DNA of 64,000 nt from Dichotomocladium elegans (lineage: Eukaryota; Mucoromycota; Mucoromycetes; Mucorales; Lichtheimiaceae): positions 124,001-188,000 of the forward strand of contig JAIXMN010000040.1 of assembly GCA_025716815.1 (NCBI GenBank), written 5' to 3'. Numbering within the stretch: the stretch's first letter is position 1; every line of letters starts with the position of its first letter. Below, piece after piece: positions 22,060 to 33,398 of the stretch. The notes under the pieces are model-generated. The model made no database searches. It was not told the DNA's origin and saw nothing but the letters and a program-made list of their open reading frames with translations. The translations under genes were made by a program, and so were the position numbers.

Positions 22060-22353
22060 TATCTCTTCGTTTGTGTGGATTATCCCAGAGATATCAATGT
22101 CTTCTTCACTAGCTTCTGTTTGAATATGTTGTTCTGGTGAAATCAAGTGAAAGGTTTCGATACTTTATACCAATGAACATCTATATTCCACACCAGAAAA
22201 AAAAAGCATAGTCATTTACCTACAATCCACACTTCTGTTTTCTTAGGTCATTTTGGATCTTACGCGGTGCATACAATCCTGAAAGCAGTAAGATAAATGC
22301 CTGTCATAGTTTCTGTCATGGATGTCACTGCCGCATATATCACAGTGTTTCAT

Positions 22354-22919
22354 TTTGTAAAATGTAGCGTGCCAATAGTCGAAAAGGCGGGAATTTATGT
22401 TAGAATAGATATAGAAGATTGAAGACCTTTAATTGAAAGAAACTATGGATATTTATATCAATCGTTATAACGTCGAAGATGTACAGATGCTATTGATAGT
22501 TATTGCTGGGGCTATGGTGGTTTTAGTCGGAATTGCACAAGGCCATGTGTGACGCGGAGTTGAAACTGGACGGAAGGAAACTGTGCGACGACAAGGAAAG
22601 GATAGCTTCTCGAGAATAAGATAGGAATAAGATAATGTTGAGTGACATGCCAAGGGTACAATTTACTTAGATTTTAAGATAGAAAAAAAGCGATAGTTAT
22701 AGAAACAGAGCTGAGGTAGGAATGAACTGGAGCGATATCAACAAGATGGTGCTGATGGAATTAATCAGGTGACCAAACAGAATAATAGGTTAAGTACAAC
22801 ACCAGATAGGTCTAAGTCGTTTCCACAAATTCTTTTCTCTGTCTTTCGCTTTTCTTAGCGTTTCTTGGCTTTTCTTTGCTATTCTCATTCTTTTCCTCTA
22901 ACCTACAAGTTTGCAAATA
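22354..22919. other. Non-coding stretch between CACTA-2 start and the pogo-2 TIR
   Basis: No conserved coding frame is seen. It should include the CACTA-2 promoter and, if present, its right TIR, but no inverse of CACCATGGAAAATG was found. A pyrimidine-rich block (22816-22900) precedes the pogo-2 end. Confidence 0.4.
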
Positions 22920-23086
22920 CAGTGGGACCCCGTTTTTTGCAGCCCCGCTTTTTGCAGATCCCCGCTTTTTGTAGCAAAGCCTGGAGGAGATCCGCTTTTC
23001 ACTTAAGAAAATTGCAGCATCCCCAAGTTTTGCAGTTTGCAGACTAAAAAGCACTCCCTGCAATTTCCCGCTTAAGGTGGCACATG

Positions 23087-23125
23087 CTATGGAGGCCGGG
23101 ATTCGAACTTATGATCTCAGTTAAC
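23087..23125 (-). other. tRNA-like 3' fragment (T-arm motif)
   Basis: On the minus strand AAGTTCGAATCCCGGCC resembles a tRNA T-arm (GTTCGAATC), preceded by AACTGAGATCAT. No acceptor stem, D-arm or A box fits upstream, so it is not an intact tRNA. It may be a degenerate tRNA or SINE remnant lying between the pogo-2 gene and its TIR. Confidence 0.3.
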
Positions 23126-23575
23126 TATGTATATCACATTTTATTGTTGAAAATAAGAAGTCAGCAAAGATTGTTTGTCTGGGATTCTCCGCGATATTGG
23201 TCCTGGACTTTTCGGAGATCATCCTTGAGCTTGCCATGGTCTAACTCATCTAGAAATCCAATGACCTCTTCAATTTTTGAAATTTTTTCTGGAAGCATAT
23301 ATTCTCTAATGAGGCTTGTATTGTCAGAGGTGGGGCCATTGTTGGTAGCTGTAGTGCTATTATTGGTTGCTTCGATGTCTTCATCAAGAATGGCACTCAC
23401 AATCTCGTCATCAGTTAGAGTTGGGTGGACGGCTGCTGCCTCAACTTCTGGATCAGCATCAAAGGTTATATCTTGTGATGCATCTTTGCCATAGATCATG
23501 GCTAAGTGCATATTGATTTGACTGAGCGACGTTTGCTCAGCTGCATCAATCACATCAGAGCCTATCCCAACCATA

Positions 23576-24576
23576 CACTGCGCCTGGGAGGAGGAATAAG
23601 GTAGTAAAAAAGTACCTTATTCCTGAAGTGAACTTCTGTTCTGCAGGAATAAAGTACCTTATTCCTCTAAAAACTGTCAATGGGGGGAGCATGGCGCAGC
23701 TGCCGTCTCATCTATTTTCGAAAAAAGTGGGGCCGTTACACCAGTTATAAATGGTAGGTCCGTGTTTTATTTTATACAACTTTTTACAGTAACAGGTCGG
23801 CAATCCCGTTTGTTTATGGTGCTGATCAATAACCCTCAGCAAACAATTATATACTGACGATGAAACAGATAGAAGTATCAATTGAAACGCGACCTTTTTT
23901 ATTATTTCAAAATGAAATGGTTGACAATTTTTAGCTACACTACTGTGATAAAAGCTACTATAATGATAAATGGGATTCTAAAGAGCTAGTGAGGCAGATG
24001 CTTCTGTTGAAGTGCAGGTTGTGCAACAGGATGGAAATGTAGATGAGGTAAGATGTCGGAGGCACACCGGAATAACAGTTCGTCATAACAGAAAGTATAG
24101 TGGTCTTCTTTATCTAAAAAAAGTGTGATACCAGTTAGCACCCATATAAATCAGTGGATGCAGCAACATATGTAAACCTACCTGTGATTAATCGAACAGT
24201 CAGAAATGAACCTAATAAAATAATTGACCTTTGAGTAAGGATTCATATATCTGTTCCATAAGAAAACTTACCTCATCGTTCATAGGAGAAAATATGCGAT
24301 GGAAACAAATCGCCTGTAGCCGTTCATAAGTTAAAGAGCATTAGGAAGAAGGAAGCCTTACATGAACACGCGTTGTCGTCCAAAGATCCCGGTATGAAGG
24401 AAGTGAAAAGAAAGGGAAAGAAATGATGAAACAAATAAACATACCAGACACCCGCTTTAAATACTGTCTTCACTGCGTATGTGCACCCATCTTCCATCTC
24501 TGCTCCAAACAATAAATTTCAGAAGTAAGCAAAAAAAAAGGTTGCATGCGAAATTGGCCCCTTCATCTTTGTGTAG
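23576..24576. repeat. CACTA-3 left subterminal region
   Basis: It contains the TIR and several direct and inverted copies of GGAATAAGGTACTTTATTCC-like motifs within the first 90 bp, probable binding sites for the element's proteins. The rest (23700-24576) has no recognised gene and is likely promoter and leader for the plus-strand gene. Confidence 0.6.
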
Positions 24577-25563
24577 ATGTTTTCCAATAGCAATACCACC
24601 CAGCGCCGCCAAGAACACGGCGAAAGCATCGAACAGTCCAATATGCTCTCGCATATTCGCCGTCTGGAGGACGAACAGGTCAGGTTGAAGGCCAAGAACC
24701 AGGCCATTGAGCAGCAGCTCCTCAACTTGTCGTCTGCGCTCATGGCCAGAGAGCAACCAGTCGCTGCTGCATCGTCTGTATCTCGCGAACCTGGAGTTGA
24801 ACGGGTTGTGGTGCGTTTATTATTTGATGTACTTAACTTTTGTAACATGTCTAATATCTGTTGGCTAGCGAAACATCCATGACCGGCATGCTCTCTTTTC
24901 TGCCGGTCAAGGTTACGATTTCAATCGCTCGTTTCGATGTGCGCACAATGAGGAGGTGACGGCAACGATCGCCGCATACTGCGTTGGACATGTCGGCGGC
25001 TGTGTGCTTGGTGCATGGGAGCTACGCTCCCAGATACACACTTTTTTTTCTAGGCAGAAAGATGCTCTCAAGCTGTCTCCAGCGCAGAAGAAAGCCGTTG
25101 CCGAGACGCGCAAACGCAACAAACGAGTGTGGAAGGTCATTAACCACTATGTTGGCCCTTTATAAGTTAAAATACTCATAGGTTACATACAGAAACTCGT
25201 GGGCCGCAAAGAAGCCTGTGAGAAGTATGCTGCCACGTTGGAGGCTGACTTCCCCGGTGGCTCGCGTCTTCTTGTGCGCGAATGCATGTCGCCAGAGATT
25301 TCTGACGACGATGGGAATGTGGAGGTCAAAAAACCTGCGCACAGAACTGTTAAGGTATTCTTAGTTTGGGTGACATTAGACGTTTGCGCTGAAAGAATGT
25401 GGTAATGTTGTAGGCAGCAGAGTTCTTTGAAAAGTTGGACTTGCTGATAAAGCAAGGGAAAAAGAGGGAGTCGCGGGAAAGTCTTAAGAGGAAGAGAGTT
25501 GAGGACGACCAGGCCGTACTCCCTGAAGAAGTGCTGGCTGTTTTGCCCGATTGGGCCAAGTAA
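24577..25563 (+). CDS. CACTA-3 second gene: coiled-coil, putative DNA-binding partner
   Basis: Start ATG 24577. Residues 1-75 include a Q/E-rich coiled coil (RRLEDEQVRLKAKNQAIEQQ). Introns fit at about 24811-24868, 25135-25193 and 25355-25414, all GT-AG. The central exon reads HALFSAGQGYDFNRSFRCAH and KLSPAQKKAVAETRKRNKRV; the third has GRKEACEKYAATLEADF; the last ends VLPEEVLAVLPDWAK. No stops interrupt the frame. It converges on the transposase gene, as TNPA-like genes do in plant CACTA elements, but I see no sequence match to TNPA. The function (end binding) is inference from position and composition only. Confidence 0.6.
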
Positions 25564-25608
25564 AAAAAAATAGTGACTATTCCCCATTCATACTTTTCTC
25601 TTTCTTTA

Positions 25609-28600
25609 TTACGCTGTGATTCTGCGTGCTAATGGAATAACCAGGATCTTTGAAGTTGCAGAGTTTTGCTGCTGACCATATGCAACAATGGCAACTTGGG
25701 AAAAGATTCTGTGTATGGGTAAGATGCAATCGCGGTCTTCACTCATAAAGCTGTTGCGCCATTCCTCGAGACCTTCGTCGGCAAAGCGCTGTGTTGAAGC
25801 ATGGGTACGATACCAACGGACAAATGCGAAGTAGTGGACGGTCGGAATGCGGTTCACAACAAGGACGTGACGAAAGTAAAATTGTACTTGACCAGTCCAG
25901 GCAACAACACGGTTACTTGTGTCAAGAAACAATGCCTGTATGTGCGAACCACGGATTGAGCGAGCTGTTGCTGATCGGTACGTTTGCCCGAAGATCTCGA
26001 TGGTTCTAAATTTCTCAATCTCAGGCAAAACGTATGACGCCGGCCTGCGTGCTGCATTGTTCAGATGGCGAACTTCTTCCTCTCCATAGCTGGCCTGGTA
26101 AAACTGGACCAGCAGTTCGTAGGTAATGGTGCCGAGTAAGTTCGCTTTTTTGCCATCACGCATTGACGCAGCTGTATCCGGTGGGATTGGTTCCGATCCA
26201 AAGACATTGACTGCTGGGTCTGTGGATAAAGCCGCAAACGTAAGTGGCTCGAAATGGGGATGGACTGCTTGCTGCTGGAGTGTGCGAGATTGACCAGCAA
26301 TCTTCAAGAGTAAGCGCAACTCAAGATTCCTACCGGAAAAGCGCCTGGCCTCACGATGAACGAAGTCGACTGCGCTGGTCTTCTCGATAAAGCGCTTCAT
26401 AAAAGTAAGCTCTAAAGAGTCCTTTTGGTTCGTTGCTGCGGCTTTCATGAACCCGTTATATCATTCGAAGCTGAATAGCCAGAACGCATAGACAGGCCCA
26501 AAATCCTCGATCACTTCGCGTAAGTGCAGATGTAGATGCATATTAGGCGTGATGATCTCAGGACCGTATATCCGCTCGCAGCCGCGCACAAAATGCTCGA
26601 GGAACCCATGCGCCTCGTCAATATCGGCGTATGTGATCGTCGTTTTCGCGAGGATTCGGCAGGCAGAAACAAAGTCCATCCAGTTCTTGAACTCGGCTCG
26701 AGGCAGGAAATTCTTCAAAACGAATGGTGAATATACCAGACACCATGCTTTCCAGTCGTCAGCTGTCATGAAACCAAATTTGCGATCGATTTTGCGTTGC
26801 AGCGAAGGGATACCCGGTGGCAGCACGACACCGTCGGCCAATTTCTGCATTTGGGCTCCAATGGTGTCATTCAGTAGCCCGCGCGTCCTCCATACACGCA
26901 CCATCCGGTCAGCAGTTCCCAGGAAGCAATTGTGCATAACATCGATGACTGTGCCTTGTACTGGATCGAAATAGGCAAGCCTGTGAATTTCCGACCATCG
27001 CGTTCCTGTTGATCGTTCGATGTCATAGCGCTCTGAAGGCGATGTTGCTGTACGCCAACGCTCAGCAGCGTATGCATTATCAGCCTTGGTCCTTAATGGG
27101 TCGAGGACTTGGTACCCAGAATAGTCAAGCTTCGTAGTGTCAGGGAAAACACGGAACTCGCGCGTACATTTATGACATGCTCGCGTGCTGGCATGCGAAG
27201 TAAATCCACCAACCTTTCGCCCAGCAGGAATGTCACAAGCGATGTTGAACAAAGCTGCTCGAATGATTGCGCCATTGGGTTGTTGGAATGTTGGGATCAT
27301 AATGCCGCGAAAGAGTGGGAGAAGATCGTCAATGAGCGGTTTCAGGTAGTGGTTCACCTCGTATGTACTCGGCTCTTTTGGTCCAGGCATCACACCAACA
27401 AGGATTACATTCTCTGGTTTATAGCGGTCGGCACGAGGCAAATTGTTTACCACAAGGTATATGGCACCGCAAGAGTAGCCAGAATCAAAAGGAGCAAACC
27501 AATCGACGTTTAAGGTCAACATCAAGGAACGGCCGTCTCGAACAAATGGTTGGTTGATATCGTTGGGGTCCTTCAATGCACGCCACGCCATGCCGTCGTA
27601 TACGTCATGGAAGATACCGTTCTGCGTGTTCCGAAGTTGCCACTGCGTGATCTTGGTCTCGAAATCATGTCGTAAAAAGAGCTTTTTTAGGCTCTGAGCA
27701 AGCGGGTAGTATGCATACTGCTTGATGGGTACAGGCCGGTTGCTTGACGTCAATTTACACAGCTGTGCACCACACAGTGTCCCATTCATCTGGTGGCTCT
27801 GCTTCGTGCATGTCTGAGGACCGGGTTGCAGAAAGATACCATGGCATACAGGACATGCACTATACATCCGAAGGTCATCGGTAAGACTCTCGAATCCAAT
27901 CCATCTTTTCCAGCCGGCGATTGTGTCAGGAAGAGTATTCTGTTGCGCAATGGCTCCGAGACTGACTAGCAACATGGTGACAAAACTGATGAGGACGTTC
28001 GCCGCCCGCTCAGATAAATGGTGCAGCTGGAACAGGACAAGGAAGAGAAATATGAACGGCAAAGGATGTGTAAGGAAGTCCAACGGGGTAGATGTAGGTG
28101 TGTCTGTTGTCTGCTTGTAATTGAGAGACCTTATTAATAGGGCATTAATTTTTATTTAAGTTCACAAACCTCGTCGTCCTCAATCACACCATCAAACTCA
28201 ATGTCGATGGCTTGATTCATTTCGTCTTCACTCGTGATCTCGGGAATTATGCTATCGCTTCCGTCGAAATGCTCTTCAGGCAGCTCGTCTGCAACGAGAC
28301 AATAACAACCACAACAATAAGCTTCCAGTGAGACCAGCAAATGACAAGAACATACCATACACAGTAGGTGGAAACATTCCCGCTGTTTCCATTATTGTAT
28401 CACTGCCTATCCACGCATATATAGAGTAAGTTTTATGCAGCATGGGCTTTTGAACCAATGTACCATTCTGGAGAGCCTGGACTGGATTGGTATCAATGGA
28501 GCGTTCGAAATGCTCACGCCATGTTCTGATATTGACAATCCCATATTGGCGGGCAGGATTCTGCTGAACGCATTGTGGACAGACGCACATTGTTAGCTGT

Positions 28601-28626
28601 CCAGTGGTATCGGTGCGATCTGACAT
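25609..28626 (-). pseudogene. CACTA-3 transposase (Tnp2-like), one nonsense codon
   Basis: Start at MSDRTDTTGQ (28626), Cys-rich N-terminus, introns near 28290-28350 and 28125-28170. The core has MYSACPVCHGIFLQP, NVDWFAPFDSGYSCG, NLPRADRYKPENVILVGVMP, ACDIPAGRKVGGFTSHAST, RACHKCTREF, GTVIDVMHNCFLGTADRMVR and HLHLREVIEDFGPVYAFW. After FSFE comes TGA (26463-26461), then YNGFMKAAATNQKDSLELTF in the same frame, so a single CGA-to-TGA change probably explains the break; the protein then continues to 25609. Otherwise the gene is open and about 1000 residues long. It would act as the CACTA excision enzyme. Confidence 0.85.
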
Positions 28627-29420
28627 GGTAAGTAAATAAAGCTGATAAATTGTTTTGCTTCTTTCATTGCTGCCCTTATATAAAGATTCTTTGCAATGAG
28701 TCAATAAAAGCATCCATTATTGAAACTCTTGGCAATGGACTTGTATCAAGCATTTGCCAAGCAACTTGTCTTGGTTTGATCCAATCCACAAATCGAACTG
28801 TCTTTTACGGAGCATGTGAGATCGTGCTCCCCATAGAAAGCAAAATGCCGAGCTTTCTAATTATTTTTGGAACCTCATTTCTTTTGATTCATTGCTTGGC
28901 AAATGCAATGAATGCACTGTATCCATGTTCCCTTTTAGGGAAACATATTACTGCTGCATTTTTTCATCCGTGCTTTTTTTATACATCCGTGCTTTTTTTA
29001 TACATCAACTTTTTTGATAGAACAATTGTGCTCATCACAATGTAGCACGTGGATACCAAACATTAACAATTTGAAGATAGGAGTGTGCAACGCAGACATA
29101 CTAATTATGGACCATTTATTCGTGTCACCTATCCTGGGAACTTGGGGGTGTGGGTCACTCACCAACCTGAAACTCATATTCCTAGGAATAAAGTACCTTA
29201 TTCCTCCTCCTGGGCGCAGTGATAGCAATTGCTTTGGTTTTAGCAAAGCAATTTGCAATGGTAGTAGGTGTTACTTTGTGCCATGCAGCTTGTGCCCATT
29301 TGATTCCTTGCAGCACATCGACGCGGAACGTGTTGCCATCATTAATATATGGGCGGGAGCCTTGCTGTTCCCGTCTAGAAATTACCTTGTATGCATGTTC
29401 ATATTGGAAATTCCTATACA

Positions 29421-32400
29421 CTAGCCTTCAGCCTCTTTCGCCCATCTGTTGACTGAGCCCCTCCACTATGCTACGTGTCAGTCACCTCCTGGGCTTCAGA
29501 GAATTCGGCTAGCTGGGGGGTAAACCCCCCTAGACCCCCCGCTGAATCACGTGGAAAAAGCTAGAGATGAATTTCGATTTGAGTCTGTCATGAAAGAATA
29601 AAAATATACTTTATTGCTGAAAAAAGCATAATGGAATGGAGAAAATCATAGAGCATAAGTTAAAGGAGTGTATACATGTATCTGTGCATAAATGACATAA
29701 TGACGCTAATCATCGGCGTAGCAGGACTTCAGGATAGACGACGTTGGGCGTTGTATGGATGTCAGTGCTCCCATCCATAGGAACGGAAATACGCAGGTTG
29801 CCTGGGTCCGTGGTGCGCGAGAGAGCTACATATAGTTGCCCATGAGCAAACACCGGCTCGTGGAGACGAAGACCGACACGTGATAATGTCTGTCCTTGAG
29901 CCTTGTGGATGGTCATGGCAAATGCAGGGTGGACTGGGAATTGGCGGCGGCAGAGAATAAAAGGCAGCTCACCTTCATTGGAAGACAACGGAATCCTCGG
30001 AAGAAAGAGCTCTGGGCCATCGTTGCTTTGCGCTAAGAGCCTGACGCCAACGCAATTGTCCAGAAGCCTTGTGACAAAGAGCTTAGTCCCATTGCAAAGC
30101 CCTGCATCTGGGTCGAGGTTGCGCAATAGAACCAGTGGCATCCCGACTTTGAGCTCCAGACGATGTGGAGGAATACCTGGACAGTCAAGGGAATTGAGGA
30201 ACTCAGGGGGGAAATCTCCTGTGGCAGCAGCTGGATCGTCACCGTCCAGAATGCGGTCATTTGAATTGTAATGTACAGCTTCGCCTGGGAAGATTTCGAA
30301 TGCCTGCTGGTTGATCGCATCCACGTCGGAGTTCTTGTCGGCAAGGATGGCACCGTCGCGGAACTGATCAGGCTGTGGATTTGCTACGCGAATGTCAGGA
30401 TAAATAGCAAGGATTAAATCCATGCTATTGTCAGTCCGAATGAGCCATTCTGAAGGGATCTGAATGCTCTGATCATGCGGTGGTCGGCTGTCACCGACGG
30501 CAAGGAGGAAATCAGCAAAGTTAGCAGCTCCAGGGCCAGCATTTCTTACGCGCATGTTGATTGTCAGTGGGAGGATGCGAACATCCCTCCAAAAAGAAGC
30601 TGATTGAATTGTCCCAGCGACAATCTCGGAGCGATTTCCCTTCTTGATAATCGGAAGCAGCTGGCGAAAGTCCCCACCGAACACGACAACCTTACCACCG
30701 AAAGGAACACGTTCGCAGGCGGAGTTGCGGGCACCCATGATATCCTTGAGCGTCTTATCGACCGCCTCAAAATTGTGCTTGATGCTCATGACGGCCTCAT
30801 CCCAAATAATTACAGAAGCTTCTTTTATGAGATGGGCATGCGAACTTGTGAGGCTGATATAGCAGGTACTATTCTCGTCAGCATTCAATGGGATCTTAAA
30901 ACGGCTATGCGCGGTCCGACCACCAGGGAGCAGGATGGCAGCAATTCCAGAAGAAGCAACCGGCAGAGCAATCTGCTGCTGAGAGCGCACGTAACTCAAC
31001 AGAGCCTTGAAGACCTGGGATTTTCCTGTACCGCCAGGACCATCTAGGAAGAAGATGCGGGGAGCAGGAGGGCAGGCAGACTGCTCACGGATAGCAGTAA
31101 CGATTGTATTGTATGCAGCTCGCTGATCGTCATTGAGTGTATTCACCAAGTTCGTGTTGATGGTGGATTGTTCATCAGCAGGGTACTCGGCAAACTCGGC
31201 GTGGGCAAGTGCGTGGACAGGCAGGACATCCTCGTAAAGGGTTGACAGATATTCCTGAGGCAAGGAGGGATAATCTGACAGCCAATGTCCTGCGGCTTGT
31301 AACCATACGTCGATGTCGCCAAGTGTGCGCTGGTAAATCTGGTCAATGTCGGCTTGCTCCAGGTCTTGTTCGTTCTGCAACTGCTTATCCCGTCTGAGCT
31401 GAAAGAAATAATCGTCTGCCATCCTCTCGCGGTGATTGTCCCACAACTGAAGAGGATCGGCAGGTGAGCAGTACATCAGGATGCATGTGAAAAGTCTGCG
31501 TAGGGATGATGCCGATCCGGTGAGTGATGTCTCGGTCATGGCATGATCCCATTCCTCGTCAGACTCCAAATAACCACGTGCAAGCGCTGCTGCCTCGAAT
31601 GTCGGGTGTGGGGCATCGTCACCATTAGCAAGCAGCGCAGCAAAACTTGTTGGACCTGGGATACGGAGTAAGAGCAAACGAAGGCAGTAGAGAGGCATGT
31701 TAGAAAGTCCTACGGAATAGATGCGCGGTACTACGTTGGCGATCTCGTTTCTAGCTCGTCGTCTCCACTGGCGGTTCTGCTGGTCCCATGTGTAATGGTA
31801 GGGAACTTCCGAGTAGCAGAGTGTGTGGGCGAATTCATCCTGGGCGCAGAGAGCAAAGAAGCCGAGGAGTGTTGTCCCCGTTGCCGCCATTTGTCTTACA
31901 GCGTCGAACTGTTCTTGTGACATTGATGCATGGAACGTCACATACTGCTCTGACGGAAGATGGATCTGTAGCCGTACAACTGGTGGATCGTGCATGTGGA
32001 GGTCGAACTTAAGAGTATGCCAGATCGCTTCAGATGGGCCAATATACCTTGGATGTTTTCGTTAGCAAATTCTTAATCATGTACGTCTACGGTTTTACTA
32101 ACATACCTGGCATTCTGATACTGGGTGATCTCGTCGACCAGTTCTGGGTCCGTGGCAGTCGCAGAAGCAATCTCAAGTTGGGCTCGGTCCGTACCCTTGG
32201 TGATATATTTGCAAATGTACTTGACAGCGCGGGCGGTCGTGCAGATTTCAACATTGATGTGTGAATCATACATATGGCTGAGGTAAGGGTTGTAAGGAAT
32301 CACCCAGCGATTGTCTGCCTCGCCGCGCTGTTCTCCCAAGAAGTATCCTTGGCCGGTGTTATTGCGCCTCCGATATACAGGATAGCCGTCTCTGCTGTCG

Positions 32401-33398
32401 CGTGTCTCTGAGCAAAAGCTTTTCGGATATCCCTTCTCGCACCGTCCCGTTGCTGCACAGCATGGAAACCGGCTATGAGGTCCACATGGTCCATGGATCA
32501 TTGTCGACGTGACAGTACGATACAGCTGTGGGTGAGCGACTGGGTCAGGCAATTCTGCGCACACAAATTTATCATAGGCGGATGGATTCCTGGGTCGGTC
32601 CTGTCGGTGGAGAATGAATAGCATATGGACATGGGGTAAACCACGCTTTTGGAATTCCACAGTTGCAATATATCCCTCAACACGGCCAAAGCATTTTGAT
32701 TCTCTGATGTGCTTGATCATATGCTTCATCTTCATGTTGAAGACACGGGCGCAAAGGTCTGGGCGGTCAGAGGCAGTCTGTCCAGGAAAAAGCTCATCGG
32801 TAATCTCAGGCCACTTTGGGTTGCAGGTAAAGGTGATAAAGAGACTGGGATTGCCGCGAACATGTGTGATAGCCAGGGAGTCTTGAAGCATTTGCTTCAT
32901 ATATCGTGGTCCTCCAGTGAAACTGGAGGGTAAGACTATAGATCGGCCAACTTGTCGAGGGTCCGTCCCGTCACCAATACCACGATAGAGTTCGCTACGT
33001 AGATCGTCCTGGTTGCTGCGGAGATAATTGAGGCGGCTGCTCTCAATTCGGACATAATTATCCACCACCATTTGTTGAAAAAGTCTGCCAAAATAATGGT
33101 GGTATGTCTTTTGGGCCCTGTCACGTACCATGAGCATATAGGCGCAATACTCACGTAGAGTGACCTCTTCAGTGTCACCAGCGTTGTTCCGGCATTGCAT
33201 TCTGTCATACCACCCCTGATCTCCAAATGGGAACATGAGAACATAATGGAGCGGAATATATGCTGAGTGCAGGGAGCTGATGGTCTCAAGAGCTCCACCT
33301 GCCCTGTCATGGAGCACGATGTCATGTGGATCGACCCGTCCATCGGTGGATTGCTCGACAACTAGGCTGAATGGGAGTATAGCACGCCACACTTTCAA
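29421..33398 (-). mobile_element. Helitron-1, 5'-truncated, with 3' terminal hairpin
   Basis: A RepHel gene on the minus strand is followed by a GC-rich inverted repeat (GGGGGG-TTTA-CCCCCC on the minus strand, near 29515-29530) and CTAG at 29509-29512. A second CTAG at 29421-29424 is followed on the minus strand by T, the base Helitrons target, and coincides exactly with the point where pogo-2 is broken. I cannot decide which CTAG is the true 3' end. The 5' end and the first part of Rep are absent. Confidence 0.75.
29710..33398 (-). pseudogene. Helitron-1 RepHel protein (HUH Rep plus Pif1-like helicase), N-terminus lost
   Basis: Exon 1 (33398-32107) carries the Helitron N-domain (LHSAYIPLHYVLMFPFGDQG) and the HUH nuclease: RGLPHVHMLFILH (two catalytic histidines) and AVKYICKYITKGTD (paired tyrosines). 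An intron at 32047-32106 (GTATGT...CAAG) joins QNAR to YIGPSEAIWHTLKFDL. Exon 2 (to 29710) has the helicase: FFLDGPGGTGKSQVF (Walker A), VIIWDEAVMSIKH (Walker B), VFGGDFRQLLPII, and near the end FAMTIHKAQGQTLSRVGL and LYVALSRTTDPGNL. The preserved part is open. The usual N-terminal region before the Rep domain is missing; an upstream exon cannot be excluded. The protein would nick and roll a circle for copy transposition. Confidence 0.88.

Larger units (their letters stand above)
17940..22353 (-). pseudogene. CACTA-2 transposase (Tnp2-like), interrupted by two solo LTRs and a MITE
   Basis: The start at 22353-22351 opens MKHCDICGSDIHDRNYDRHL, a Cys/His N-terminus. After the MITE and a solo LTR the frame continues to SNGITRETYHTILGLFNEW and PNGCSLFGEYETACVDCGS, then DIFDGEAFIKYQQ, LSLFIDGFKPFSRTKT, LILNLPKEERY, VSPRGEQLFTFLEPLIAELK, LLLASGDIPGAAGLAGHAGH, FRCRICY. 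Downstream exons have RGYSTRLTERIISLYSKLIH and end with EMRPYAMDLGDTTKL at 17940. Removing the solo LTR at 17992-18362 with one CGGGA rejoins FFVYP to EMRPY in frame, and removing the LTR at 21173-21556 rejoins LYTGPQ to GNDSIS. At least six small introns are present. The CACTA/Tnp2 family is well supported; exact exon borders are approximate. Confidence 0.78.
23576..29221. mobile_element. CACTA-3: complete EnSpm/CACTA element
   Basis: Ends are CACTGCGCCTGGGAGGAGG (23576) and the inverse of CACTGCGCCCAGGAGGAGG (ending 29221). The flanking duplication is ATA at 23573-23575 and 29222-29224, matching the 3-bp TSD of CACTA elements. Subterminal copies of AAGTACCTTATTCCT occur at both ends. Length 5646 bp, with two convergent genes: a partner (+) and a transposase (-). 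It is inserted in the pogo-2 transposase gene. Confidence 0.93.
22920..29424 (-). mobile_element. pogo-2: pogo/Tigger element, one end present, split by CACTA-3
   Basis: CAGTGGGACCCCGTTTTTTG at 22920, preceded by TA (22918-22919), is a classic pogo-family terminus with internal repeats of CCCCGCTTTTTGCAG. The minus-strand transposase tail lies at 23161-23575 and its continuation at 29222-29424, on the other side of CACTA-3. The distal half of pogo-2 is cut off at the Helitron junction near 29424 and is not found again in the window. Confidence 0.8.
23161..29424 (-). pseudogene. pogo-2 transposase C-terminal region, split by CACTA-3
   Basis: The upstream piece (29424 to 29222) reads YRNFQYEHAYKVISRREQQ, VDVLQGIKWAQAAWHKVTPT, TIANCFAKTKAIA, the end of a pogo DDE domain. 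The downstream piece (23575 to 23161) reads VGIGSDVIDAAEQTSL, then an acidic tail with VHPTLTDDEIVSAILDEDIE, typical of pogo proteins. Removing CACTA-3 and one copy of the ATA duplication joins the two in a single frame (TKAIA to MVGIG). The catalytic first half is absent. Confidence 0.8.

Noticed and set aside
23087..23125. tRNA gene on the minus strand
   Set aside because: Only a T-arm-like motif is present; there is no acceptor stem, D-arm or A box, so it is kept as a low-confidence fragment only.
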